Source: Clostridia bacterium (lineage in GTDB: Bacteria; Bacillota; Clostridia; Oscillospirales; CAG-272). From it: a DNA stretch of 32,404 nt. The position numbers were made by a program, and so were the translations under genes. The stretch's first letter is position 1. Each line of letters begins with the position of its first letter. The stretch lies in contig JAFUMU010000054.1 of the NCBI GenBank assembly GCA_017482495.1, forward strand, positions 1 to 32,404, in the 5' to 3' direction. The notes under the pieces are model-generated. The model was not told the origin of the DNA. It did not search any database and saw only the letters and a list, made by a program, of their open reading frames with translations. This document shows, in pieces, positions 6,910 through 15,453 of this stretch.

Positions 6910-8733
6910 TTATTCTTCATCAAGCTTAAGCACTGCCATGAAAGCCTCGGGAGAAACCTGGACGCTGCCAAGCTGGCGCATCTTCTTCTTACCCTCCTTC
7001 TGCTTTTCAAGCAGCTTCTTCTTACGGGTGATGTCACCGCCGTAGCACTTGGCAAGAACGTCCTTACGGAGCGCCTTAACTGTTTCTCGAGCGATGATCT
7101 TGGAGCCGATAGCCGCCTGAATGGGCACCTCAAAGAGCTGTCTCGGAATATTATCCTTCAGCTTCTCCGCTATCTTTCTTGCTCTTGCGTAAGCCTTCTC
7201 TCTGTGTACTATAAACGTAAGAGCGTCTACAACGTCTCCGTTAAGCATGATATCCAGCTTAACAAGGTCGCTGTCCTCATAGCCCTTGATCTCGTAGTCA
7301 AGAGAAGCATATCCTCTGGAGCGGGACTTAAGAGCATCGAAGAAGTCGTAGATTATCTCGTTGAGAGGGAGATCGTAGTGAAGCTCAACTCTCTCCGTAT
7401 CGATATATTTCATATCAAGGAAGGTTCCTCGTCTGTCCTGACAAAGATCCATAATTCCGCCAACGTACTCCGTGGGAGTAATGATATTTGCCGCAACGAT
7501 AGGCTCGGCGGAGCGCTCTATCTGATCCTGAGGAGGATAGTTGGAGGGGTTGTCTATAAGAAGCTTCTCGCCGTTTGTCTTATATATCTCATAGATAACG
7601 CTGGGCGCTGTTGTGATGATATCAAGGTTGAACTCTCGCTCAAGTCGCTCCTCGATGATCTCCATATGAAGAAGTCCAAGGAAACCGCAACGGAAGCCAA
7701 ATCCAAGAGCCGCAGATGTCTCGGGCTCGAAGGTGAGCGCCGCATCGTTTAAGCGGAGCTTCTCAAGAGCATCCTTCATCTCGTTATATTTTGCGCCGTC
7801 TGCAGGATAGATACCTGCGTACACCATGGGATTAACGTCCTTGAATCCGGGCAGGGGCTCGTCAGCAGGAGCATCGGCACTTGTAACAGTATCACCAACC
7901 TTGGTCTCGGAAACGGTCTTGATGGAAGCTGTTATATAACCAACGTCGCCTGCGCTAAGTTGATCAAGCTTGCGGAGTCCGAAGGGGTCCATACAGCCAA
8001 GCTCAACGATCTCATATTCCGCGCCTGTGCTCATAAGACGGATCTTATCGCCGGGGCGAACTGTTCCGCTCACAACTCTGATATATACAACAACGCCAAG
8101 ATAGGAATTGTACACAGAGTCGAAGATAAGGCACTTAAGGGGTCCGTTCTCGTCTCCCTCGGGTGCGGGGATATCGCTTATAACGGCATCGATAACGTCG
8201 CCGATATTAAGTCCTGTTTTAGCGGAAACTGCGGGACAGCCCTCGGCGGGAATGCCGATAACGTCCTCTATCTCGTCTCTGCAACGGTCGATCATTGCAG
8301 AGGGAAGGTCGATCTTATTGATAACGGGAACAATCTCAAGGTCACAGTCAACTGCAAGATATGCATTGGCAAGAGTCTGCGCCTCGATGCCCTGAGTTGC
8401 GTCAACGACAAGAAGCGCACCCTCGCAGGCATTAAGAGAACGGGACACCTCGTAGTTGAAGTCAACATGACCGGGAGTGTCGATAAGGTTGAAGATATAT
8501 TCCTCTCCGTCGGGAGCCGTGTAGTCTATGCGTACAGCTCTCGCCTTGATGGTGATACCTCTTTCCTTCTCAAGGTCCATATTATCAAGAAGCTGCTCCT
8601 CCATATCGCGCTTTGCAACGGCGCTGGAAAATTCAAGTATTCTGTCAGCCAGTGTACTTTTTCCGTGGTCGATATGGGCGATTATGGAAAAGTTGCGTAT
8701 ATGCTTCTGTCTTTCGGATGAATTACTGCTCAT
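6910..8733 (-). CDS. lepA: Elongation factor 4 (LepA)
   Basis: A 607-residue ribosome-associated translational GTPase implicated in back-translocation and in 30S biogenesis or initiation. G1 is AHIDHGKST (residues 19-27), the switch-I region includes [13 protein letters not shown]3 is DTPGH, and G4 is NKIDLPSA. Further on come the LepA-specific C-terminal segments [30 protein letters not shown], the [19 protein letters not shown] region and [13 protein letters not shown], with standard length. AAGGA lies seven bases before the ATG. It is in the RNase J operon, 30 bases after uppP. Nothing unusual is seen. Confidence 0.98.
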   Translation of the reverse strand: MSSNSSERQKHIRNFSIIAHIDHGKSTLADRILEFSSAVAKRDMEEQLLDNMDLEKERGITIKARAVRIDYTAPDGEEYIFNLIDTPGHVDFNYEVSRSLNACEGALLVVDATQGIEAQTLANAYLAVDCDLEIVPVINKIDLPSAMIDRCRDEIEDVIGIPAEGCPAVSAKTGLNIGDVIDAVISDIPAPEGDENGPLKCLIFDSVYNSYLGVVVYIRVVSGTVRPGDKIRLMSTGAEYEIVELGCMDPFGLRKLDQLSAGDVGYITASIKTVSETKVGDTVTSADAPADEPLPGFKDVNPMVYAGIYPADGAKYNEMKDALEKLRLNDAALTFEPETSAALGFGFRCGFLGLLHMEIIEERLEREFNLDIITTAPSVIYEIYKTNGEKLLIDNPSNYPPQDQIERSAEPIVAANIITPTEYVGGIMDLCQDRRGTFLDMKYIDTERVELHYDLPLNEIIYDFFDALKSRSRGYASLDYEIKGYEDSDLVKLDIMLNGDVVDALTFIVHREKAYARARKIAEKLKDNIPRQLFEVPIQAAIGSKIIARETVKALRKDVLAKCYGGDITRKKKLLEKQKEGKKKMRQLGSVQVSPEAFMAVLKLDEE

Positions 8734-8763
8734 TTTAATGTCCTTTTATTTAAAACGTTACTG

Positions 8764-9612
8764 TTACCACAGTATAAAATTAATAATAAGAAGAATTGCG
8801 CCCAGGGCAATACGGTACCAGCCGAACACTTCGAAATTGTGGCGCTTTACAAAATCGGTAAGGAACTTTACCGCAAAAAGTGAAACTGCAAAGGAAACTG
8901 CCATTGCTACAAGAAGGATAGCAAGCTGCTCTCCTCCGAACATTGCCGCCTCGCCGTCCATAATATCCTTGGCATAGGAAAGCACCTCAAGACCTGACGC
9001 ACCAACCATTGCGGGAATGGCAAGGAAGAAGGAGAAATCTGCCGCCGCAGTTCTTGAAACGCCAACCAGCATTGCACCGAGGATGGTGGAGCCGCTTCTG
9101 GAGGTTCCGGGAACGATGGAAAGCACCTGGAACATACCTATGTACAGTGCGGTCCTGTAGCTGATATCGTCTGCCGACTGGATCTTGAAGCTTTTATCCT
9201 TCTTCATTCTTTCTATAACGATAAATGCGATACCGTATACAAGAAGCGCCGCCGCGATTATAAGGGGCGCGTCGATAAGGTCGAAATTAAGAAGCTTCAT
9301 TCCAACGACTACTACGCCGCCGGGAATTACCGCAACAAGGATCTTTGACCAAAGTATCCAAGTATTTTTCTTCTCCTCTGCCGACTTCTTGCCCGAGAAG
9401 GGATTAAGTCGGTGGAAGAAAAATACCACAACTGCCATTATGGCGGCAAGCTGGATTATTTCAACCAGCATATGGGTGAATGCCGTTTCCTGATTCAGGG
9501 GGAAAAATTCGTTAAAGAGAAGCAGATGTCCTGTGGAGCTGACGGGAAGCCACTCTGTGACACCCTCAACGATACCAAGCAGGATTGCCTTTATAATTTC
9601 AAAAACGATCAT
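8764..9612 (-). CDS. uppP: Undecaprenyl-diphosphatase (UppP/BacA)
   Basis: A 282-residue polytopic membrane enzyme that dephosphorylates undecaprenyl diphosphate so that the lipid carrier is recycled for cell-wall synthesis; extra copies confer bacitracin resistance. The two family motifs are visible: EGVTEWLPVSSTGH at residues 16-29, and SIVPGTSRSGSTIL in the middle, carrying the catalytic Arg/Ser region. Seven to eight hydrophobic segments span the protein. An AGGTG ribosome site lies eight bases upstream. It is 24 bases after the U32 gene and 30 before lepA, hence co-transcribed. Confidence 0.96.
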   Translation of the reverse strand: MIVFEIIKAILLGIVEGVTEWLPVSSTGHLLLFNEFFPLNQETAFTHMLVEIIQLAAIMAVVVFFFHRLNPFSGKKSAEEKKNTWILWSKILVAVIPGGVVVVGMKLLNFDLIDAPLIIAAALLVYGIAFIVIERMKKDKSFKIQSADDISYRTALYIGMFQVLSIVPGTSRSGSTILGAMLVGVSRTAAADFSFFLAIPAMVGASGLEVLSYAKDIMDGEAAMFGGEQLAILLVAMAVSFAVSLFAVKFLTDFVKRHNFEVFGWYRIALGAILLIINFILW

Positions 9613-9636
9613 TATAGCACACCTAACCTATAAGCA

Positions 9637-10875
9637 TTATTCTCCGCCGCGGAGGATATCGCCCGCAGACACCTTAACGGGGCATCTTAATTTAAAGAGC
9701 ATTCCGGGATGGGGGGCAGAGGGGATGGGCTCATCCTTCTCGTTTGTAAGCCCGTCGGCTGTAAAGGGGATGCCCACATGCATTCTGGTAAGCAGCTCAA
9801 CGCTCTGTCCGTCTACAAGCTTATTTCTCTGCACAAATGTTGCAACACCGCCCGCCTCACAGCCTTCGACTGCTGTGGCAAGATATGCCTTCTCTCTGAG
9901 ATATCCGGGCTCGCTTACGATATTTGCATCCTCTCGGGGATCGTTAAAGAAGAATCCGCATCCGTACTCTCTATGGGAAACAGAATTAAGCTCTCTTCCC
10001 CACATAGGGTCGTATTTATAGTTTTCGGGGTCAGCCATATAGCTGTCAAGCGCCATCTTATATGTGTTGGTAACAACGGCAGTATAATAAGCGCTTCTCA
10101 CTCTTCCCTCAAGCTTGAAGCTTGAGATGCCTGCCTCCACAAGCTCGGGAATATGCTCTATCATGCACATATCCTTACTGCTCATAACGAAGGTCTCGCC
10201 GCCGTCCTCATACATGCGAAGTATCTCGTCCTCTCGCTTCTCCTCTGCTATATGAAGCTCCTTTGCGCCGTATATCCAGCGGCAGGGCTGGGCGCAGGCG
10301 CCACGGTTGGCATCTCTGCCAACGTAATACTGAGAAAGGAGGCATCTTCCGCTGTATGCAATGCACATAGATCCGTGAACGAAGCATTCTATCTCGATAT
10401 CCTCGGGAAGCTCCTGTCTTATTCTCTTAACTGCCTCAAGGGAGAGCTCTCTTGCAAGAACTATTCTTTTAGCTCCCAGAGCCGCCCAAGCCTTGCAGGC
10501 AGCGGTGGAAACCGTGCTTGCCTGAGTGGAGATATGTATTTCAAGCTCGGGGGCGCACTCACGGCTGAGGGCAACAACGCCGATATCGGACATAATGGCC
10601 GCATCAACGCCTATCTCCTCAAGATAGCAGAGAAATTCTCTCAGCTTGGGATATTCCCCGTCGCGAGGCATTATATTAACTGTTACGTAAAGCTTAACTC
10701 CTCTTGCGTGGCAATACCGGACGGCCTCCTTCAGCTCCTCATCGCTGAAGTTGCCCGATGCGGCTCTCATACCGAACGCCTTGCCTGCAAGATATACTGC
10801 GTCGGCGCCGAAATAAACGGCGCTCTTCAGCTTTTCAAAATCTCCCACGGGAGAAAGGATCTCGGGTCTTTTCAT
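9637..10875 (-). CDS. U32-family protein, TrhP-like tRNA hydroxylation factor
   Basis: A 412-residue member of the peptidase U32 family. It begins with EILSPVGDFEKLKSAV and YFGADAVYL, and has the family signature with its Cys set near FVHGSMCIAYSGRCLLS and GACAQPCRW. Relatives in E. coli (YegQ/TrhP) and B. subtilis are required for 5-hydroxyuridine at tRNA position 34, with prephenate and an iron-sulfur cluster involved. Despite the family name, protease activity is doubtful for this branch. The length fits the TrhP branch. GAGG precedes the ATG, and the gene sits between the Dabb gene and uppP, in an operon that also makes a tRNA dihydrouridine synthase. The TrhP assignment is inferred from domain pattern. 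Confidence 0.88.
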   Translation of the reverse strand: MKRPEILSPVGDFEKLKSAVYFGADAVYLAGKAFGMRAASGNFSDEELKEAVRYCHARGVKLYVTVNIMPRDGEYPKLREFLCYLEEIGVDAAIMSDIGVVALSRECAPELEIHISTQASTVSTAACKAWAALGAKRIVLARELSLEAVKRIRQELPEDIEIECFVHGSMCIAYSGRCLLSQYYVGRDANRGACAQPCRWIYGAKELHIAEEKREDEILRMYEDGGETFVMSSKDMCMIEHIPELVEAGISSFKLEGRVRSAYYTAVVTNTYKMALDSYMADPENYKYDPMWGRELNSVSHREYGCGFFFNDPREDANIVSEPGYLREKAYLATAVEGCEAGGVATFVQRNKLVDGQSVELLTRMHVGIPFTADGLTNEKDEPIPSAPHPGMLFKLRCPVKVSAGDILRGGE

Positions 10876-10902
10876 AAAAACCTCTGTTTTCGGAATTTGG
10901 TT

Positions 10903-11205
10903 TTATGCCTCGTAATCCATACAAAGTCTTACTTCGGCAAAGGGGCGCACGAAGCCGTTTGCCGCGGCAACGTGCAGGGGATGCACCTGATATCCCTTCA
11001 GCGCTTCCTCGCTCTCAAGGGCGGAATCCAGCATCATATCCGCATTGGAGGATGCAAGTCCCTCTGTTACAAGAGTGAGAGAAAGAAGTCCGGGGACATT
11101 ACCCACAAGGGCCTCCAGCTCTCTCTTTGCATTTATCTTAGCCTCTGCCTTTTCGCTTTCGCTGAGGCTTTCTTTTAATTTCCAAAGTATAACGTGCTTT
11201 ATCAT
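10903..11205 (-). CDS. Dabb (stress-responsive A/B barrel) domain protein
   Basis: A 100-residue alpha/beta-barrel protein. The N-terminal MIKHVILWKLKE is the hallmark of the Dabb family, followed by VPGLLSLTLVTEG and ending near VRPFAEVRLCMDYE. Members dimerise; a few plant and bacterial ones cyclise polyketides, but most bacterial ones have no known role. ATG at 11205 is chosen because GAGG lies six bases upstream. In-frame ATG (11211) and GTG (11217) starts exist, and the GTG would overlap the rnj stop by four bases, so translational coupling from there is possible. It lies between RNase J and the U32 gene. Confidence 0.82.
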   Translation of the reverse strand: MIKHVILWKLKESLSESEKAEAKINAKRELEALVGNVPGLLSLTLVTEGLASSNADMMLDSALESEEALKGYQVHPLHVAAANGFVRPFAEVRLCMDYEA

Positions 11206-11213
11206 AGCCATCC

Positions 11214-12875
11214 TCACACGTTCATTATTACGGGAAGTATCATAGGCTTTCTCTTAGTCTTCTGGAAGAGGAATTTTGTCAGATTATCCTTGATACCTGC
11301 CTTCATTTGGTTCCATTCGGTAACGCCGCTTTCAAGAGCATCATCAAGGACCTCTGCGGCAATAACGCGCACTTCCTCCATAAGCTCCTCAGCCTCTCTC
11401 ACGTATACAAATCCGCGGGAGATAACGTCGGGACCTGACACTACCTGACAAAGGTCGGGGTCGACTGTTGCAACTATTACTATTAGTCCGTCCTGAGCAA
11501 GGTGACGTCTGTCGCGAAGAACTATATTACCAACGTCTCCGACACCGTAGCCGTCAATAAGCACACGTCCCGAGGGAACTGTTCCCGCTCTCTTACAGGT
11601 CTCGCCGTCAAGCTCAAGCACCTCGCCTATACCATTTACAAAAATATTCTGAGGATCCATGCCGAGGCTCTCCGCCAGCTCCTTATGCTGCATCAGGTGG
11701 CGATACTCGCCGTGAATGGGCATAAAGAATTTAGGACGCACAAGGTTATGCATCAGCTTTAATTCCTCCTGGCAGGCGTGCCCGGATACGTGGACTGCCT
11801 GATGCTCGTGATAAACATCAACGCCTCTCTTATACATTTCGTTAGTAATTCTTCCCACAAGCACCTCATTACCGGGAATAGCATGGGATGAAAGCACAAC
11901 AAGGTCGTTAGGTGTAAGCTCTACCTGGCTATGGTCGGAAAATGCCATTCTGTACAGTGCCGACATGGGTTCGCCCTGTGAGCCTGTTGTTACTATGGTT
12001 ATCATTTCCTGCGGATACTTATTTATCTCATTGATATCAATAAGCACATTGGGCGGAACTGTCATATATCCAAGTCTTACTGCCGCGCCTACGATATTTA
12101 TCATAGAACGTCCTGTTATTGCCACCTTACGTCCGAATTTATAGCTGGTATTGATTATCTGCTGCACTCTGTGAACGTTTGATGAGAAGGTAGCTATGAT
12201 GATCCTTTTATGAGGATTGGACATAAATATCTGTGAGAATGAATTGGCAACCGTACGCTCGGACGCAGTAAATCCGGGGCGCTCAACGTTTGTGGATTCG
12301 CACATCATAAGAAGCACGCCCTCGTTACCGTATTCGCCAAGTCGTGTCAGGTCCATCATACTTCCGTCAATGGGAGAAACGTCCAATTTAAAGTCGCCTG
12401 TATGAAGGACTGTTCCCACAGGGGTTCTTATTGCGATAGCGCAGGCATCGGCGATCGAATGGTTAACTCTTATAAACTCGCACTTAAACACGCCTGCATT
12501 GACTATATTACCTGCTTCGACTGTTATAAGCTTTGTCTTATCCGTAAGCTTATGCTCTGCCAGCTTGCTTTCAAGGATACCGAGGGTCAGTCTTGTGCCG
12601 TAAATGGGAGGGTTGATACTGCGGAGCACGTAAGGAATAGCTCCGATATGGTCCTCGTGACCGTGGGTTAGCAATATGCCTCGTATCTTATCTGCATTTT
12701 TCTCAAGGTATGTTATATCGGGGATAACAAGGTCGATACCAAGCATATCCTCGTCCGGAAAAGCGATGCCGCAGTCAACTATAATTATGTCGTCACCGTA
12801 CTCAAGAACCGCAAGGTTCTTGCCAATCTCATTGAGACCGCCAAGCATCATAACTCTCAGCTTATGTTTTGCCAT
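11214..12875 (-). CDS. rnj: Ribonuclease J
   Basis: A 553-residue metallo-beta-lactamase/beta-CASP ribonuclease, a 5'-3' exonuclease and endonuclease central to mRNA decay and rRNA maturation in Firmicutes. The zinc motif is HGHEDH (residues 71-76), preceded by IIVDCGIAFPDEDMLG. Later come HTGDFKLDV, the beta-CASP motifs with VITTGSQGEPMSALYRMA as VTTGSQGEP, and the conserved HVSGHA and PIHGEYRH segments with the C-terminal domain following. Length is typical of RNase J1. Only one copy is visible here. It heads a leftward operon with a perfect consensus promoter at 12989-13017 and a hairpin-containing leader of about 110 nt. Confidence 0.97.
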   Translation of the reverse strand: MAKHKLRVMMLGGLNEIGKNLAVLEYGDDIIIVDCGIAFPDEDMLGIDLVIPDITYLEKNADKIRGILLTHGHEDHIGAIPYVLRSINPPIYGTRLTLGILESKLAEHKLTDKTKLITVEAGNIVNAGVFKCEFIRVNHSIADACAIAIRTPVGTVLHTGDFKLDVSPIDGSMMDLTRLGEYGNEGVLLMMCESTNVERPGFTASERTVANSFSQIFMSNPHKRIIIATFSSNVHRVQQIINTSYKFGRKVAITGRSMINIVGAAVRLGYMTVPPNVLIDINEINKYPQEMITIVTTGSQGEPMSALYRMAFSDHSQVELTPNDLVVLSSHAIPGNEVLVGRITNEMYKRGVDVYHEHQAVHVSGHACQEELKLMHNLVRPKFFMPIHGEYRHLMQHKELAESLGMDPQNIFVNGIGEVLELDGETCKRAGTVPSGRVLIDGYGVGDVGNIVLRDRRHLAQDGLIVIVATVDPDLCQVVSGPDVISRGFVYVREAEELMEEVRVIAAEVLDDALESGVTEWNQMKAGIKDNLTKFLFQKTKRKPMILPVIMNV

Positions 12876-12915
12876 ACTTACTTTTTCCTTTCTTTACTTT
12901 ATCTGATATATTCAA

Positions 12916-12943
12916 TGATCACCCGAGGGCGGCGGTGTGATCA
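12916..12943 (-). promoter_or_regulatory. Hairpin in the rnj leader
   Basis: TGATCAC and GTGATCA form the outer stem (12916-12943), extended by CCG/CGG across one bulged base to about ten pairs. It lies about 40 bases before the rnj start codon and has no T-tract. A role in transcript stability or RNase J self-control is possible, but this is inference. Confidence 0.5.
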
Positions 12944-12988
12944 GCTTATACTGAACAACTAAAAAACGAACAAACAACTCCATTTAAC

Positions 12989-13017
12989 ATTATACCCCAT
13001 TTCCCCTCGCTTGTCAA
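12989..13017 (-). promoter_or_regulatory. Sigma-A promoter of the rnj operon
   Basis: On the minus strand TTGACA (13017-13012), a 17-base spacer and TATAAT (12994-12989), a perfect consensus match. Confidence 0.9.
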
Positions 13018-13059
13018 CTTTACCTTTTGTCGCATTAGGCCCGTAATTACAGGCTCCTT

Positions 13060-13329
13060 CTACCCCCATATAAGCATAACAAGACCGAAAAGCAGGGAGC
13101 AGACTGACGCACCGTACAAAAAGAATTTTCCACCCTTATTACTTCTGCCTATCCTGCCCCTTTTATATGAATCTCCCGTAATATCGGCAAGCCTTGTTGC
13201 CTCCCTTATCATATCATCCTCTCCCGGACTATCGTCATTTCCTGCGCGTACTATAAAGTATGCCTCCTCAAAATACGGGCTTCCAAGACTCCTTATATGG
13301 ATCATATTTTTCTTACATCCCTTTATCAT
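13060..13329 (-). CDS. Small membrane protein of unknown function
   Basis: An 89-residue protein with no family I recognise. The N-terminal 60 residues are soluble and charged (NDDSPGEDDMIREATRLAD). A basic stretch (SYKRGRIGRSNKGGK) is followed by one C-terminal hydrophobic segment, residues about 71-88 (LYGASVCSLLFG...). This suggests a tail-anchored protein with its charged part in the cytoplasm. AAGGAG lies eight bases before the ATG, which makes translation credible. It is divergent from the dockerin protease gene and lies upstream of the rnj promoter. No terminator is obvious after its stop. Confidence 0.65.
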   Translation of the reverse strand: MIKGCKKNMIHIRSLGSPYFEEAYFIVRAGNDDSPGEDDMIREATRLADITGDSYKRGRIGRSNKGGKFFLYGASVCSLLFGLVMLIWG

Positions 13330-13359
13330 CGTCTCTTCTCCTTGCTAAAATACTGCCAT

Positions 13360-13390
13360 ATTATAGGCTATGACACCGTTTTTTATTCAA
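13360..13390 (-). promoter_or_regulatory. Possible promoter of the small membrane protein
   Basis: On the minus strand TATAAT (13365-13360) is clear, but the best -35, TTGAAT (13390-13385), is 19 bases away, which is long. Confidence 0.4.
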
Positions 13391-13418
13391 ATTATCAGTT
13401 TATGTCTTTAATATGTAC

Positions 13419-13447
13419 TTGAAAAAACACTGCCGACATGGTATACT
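13419..13447 (+). promoter_or_regulatory. Promoter of the dockerin protease gene
   Basis: TTGAAA (13419-13424), a 17-base spacer and TATACT (13442-13447). A leader of about 32 nt ends in AGGAGG (13475-13480), five bases before the ATG. Confidence 0.8.
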
Positions 13448-13485
13448 TTAATGTAGATAAATATGGAATATTATAGGAGGATCAT

Positions 13486-15420
13486 ATGAAAAAAATACTT
13501 TCCGCTATAATTGCGATAATAATTCTTGCCTCAAGCTTGCCTATTCTCGCATTTTCTGCAGATATATCCGTTGATACAGCTATTCCGGAGGGGATTGTAA
13601 ATGAACCTGAAATTTCCGTACCCGAGGTATCCGCTCCTGAAGCGACCGACGGTGAGCCTCCCGTCATAGACGCCACACTTGAGGCTGTTGACCCTACAAA
13701 GCTTCAGGTCAACGGCGGTAACTACGACGGCTATTGGTTTGCATCAAGCTACAGATCTCCTTACATCACATCTGTTAAGAATCAAAACCCCTACGGTACA
13801 TGTTGGGCGCATTCTACCTGCAGCCTTGCAGAATCATGGCTTTGGAAGGAAGGCTTCGCTTCAAGCTCCTTAAACCTTTCCGAGTATCAGCTTTCCTACT
13901 TTATCTATAAGGAACGCTACGACCCTCTTGGAAACCTTACAGGCGACTACACAAGATATAAGGGCTCAGGCTCCGCCTTCAATGAGGGAGCGAACTTCTT
14001 CCTTGCATCCACAGCATTGGCATCCTGGATGGGACTCACATATGAATCCAGCATTCCCTACGGAGCTCCCACCACATACTATTCCACCGCAAAAGCATAT
14101 GAGGCGGCATACAGAATGACTGATGCCCGCTGGTTCAGTATGTCCGATATCAAGGCGGCAAAGAACTATATTATCGAAAACGGAGCTATAGGAGCTGACT
14201 ACTACCACAACGATTCCTACTACATCAAGAAGAGCTCCACATCCTACTACTACCCCTATCAGACATCCACCAACCACGCCATCACCATCGTTGGTTGGGA
14301 CGACAACTACAGCGCATCCAACTTCAGATACAACCCTGGAAAGAACGGCGCATGGCTGGTTAAGAACAGTTGGGGCACAGGTTGGGGCGACAGCGGCTAT
14401 TTCTGGCTGTCCTACTACGACAAAACTCTCACAGCAAATACAGGCTTTGCGATGCAGTTTACTCCTTCTTCCACATATGAAAATAACTATCAGTATGACG
14501 GAAGCACAGGATACTTCGAGTATACAGTAAACAATAACGTTTATTTTGCAAATACATTTACTATCAATGCATATTCATATGAGAGACTTGATGCTGTTAT
14601 GTTCGGTGTCGGAAGCTCCAACATCAACTACACCATTCAGGTGTATAAAAATGTTACCGACTTCACGACCATGAACGGTACAGCGCTTCTTTCCGCCCCC
14701 ATAAACGGACAGACCTCCGAGCCCGGATTCTATACTGTACCTCTCGGGGACTCCATCCTGCTCAAGCGAGGCGATACTGTCACAGTATGTATCCAGTTTA
14801 AGAATCCCAACGGAAGCACAGTAGGCGTTCTTGTTGATACAAACGACTCAAGCAGTACATACTACAGCTTTACAAACGACCTGAGCCGTGACCGCAGCTA
14901 TGTGGGCGTTGACTACAAGGGCTCTTCCACAGGTAAATATTTCTACAATTTCTCCGATCCCGCGGGAAGCTACAAATGCACAGCACGTATTAAGGCGCTC
15001 ACCTCAAGCATGGGAGACGACGGCTACATCCTGCAGGTTGGAACACATTATATCGAATCCGCATCAAACGTAAGATGGAATTTAACAACAAACTCCTTCT
15101 ATGTTTATAACAAAATAGGCTACAGATTTGATTATTGGTCCTGCAACACGGCAGGAGCCATTTCCAATATTTACATCACCAATCCCACACTGACAATGCC
15201 TGCAAAAAATGTTAATGCACAAGCAGTGTATTATGCTGTGGGAGACGTAAACAGAGACGGCAAGATCAATGCCCGAGATAAAGCGGAGGTAACCACCATT
15301 ATCAAGGGGCAAAAAGCCGCCACCAAATATGCCGATGTCATGCTTGATAATAAGATCAATGCCAGAGACAAGGCAGCAATTGCCGGAGTTATCAAGGGCA
15401 CATACATTCCTACAGCATAA
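13486..15420 (+). CDS. Secreted papain-like (C1) cysteine protease with dockerin-like module
   Basis: A 644-residue exported protein. A Sec signal peptide occupies residues 1-25 (basic start, IIAIIILASSLPIL core, AFSA cleavage region). After a Pro/Glu-rich linker comes a C1A peptidase domain: oxyanion Q100 and nucleophile C106 in KNQNPYGTCWAHS, H264 in NHAITIVGWDD and N294 in KNSWGTGWG. A beta-rich region at about 325-500 resembles the lectin-like domain often attached to clostridial C1 proteases. Next comes an InlB-like beta segment ending in LTMPAKNVNAQA. A dockerin type I-like tandem repeat is at 586-640 (GDVNRDGKINARDK, then DVMLDNKINARDK). The second Ca loop has Met and Asn at usual Asn and Gly positions, so cohesin binding may be altered. 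It probably degrades or processes extracellular protein, perhaps cellulosome-attached. Confidence 0.88.
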   Translation: MKKILSAIIAIIILASSLPILAFSADISVDTAIPEGIVNEPEISVPEVSAPEATDGEPPVIDATLEAVDPTKLQVNGGNYDGYWFASSYRSPYITSVKNQNPYGTCWAHSTCSLAESWLWKEGFASSSLNLSEYQLSYFIYKERYDPLGNLTGDYTRYKGSGSAFNEGANFFLASTALASWMGLTYESSIPYGAPTTYYSTAKAYEAAYRMTDARWFSMSDIKAAKNYIIENGAIGADYYHNDSYYIKKSSTSYYYPYQTSTNHAITIVGWDDNYSASNFRYNPGKNGAWLVKNSWGTGWGDSGYFWLSYYDKTLTANTGFAMQFTPSSTYENNYQYDGSTGYFEYTVNNNVYFANTFTINAYSYERLDAVMFGVGSSNINYTIQVYKNVTDFTTMNGTALLSAPINGQTSEPGFYTVPLGDSILLKRGDTVTVCIQFKNPNGSTVGVLVDTNDSSSTYYSFTNDLSRDRSYVGVDYKGSSTGKYFYNFSDPAGSYKCTARIKALTSSMGDDGYILQVGTHYIESASNVRWNLTTNSFYVYNKIGYRFDYWSCNTAGAISNIYITNPTLTMPAKNVNAQAVYYAVGDVNRDGKINARDKAEVTTIIKGQKAATKYADVMLDNKINARDKAAIAGVIKGTYIPTA

Positions 15421-15453
15421 AAATCATCATTAAGGAAGGGAGGTCACACTGAT

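Noticed and set aside
10153-11178. A 341-codon plus-strand frame across the U32 and Dabb genes
   Set aside because: It is a shadow of two real genes, with no credible product.
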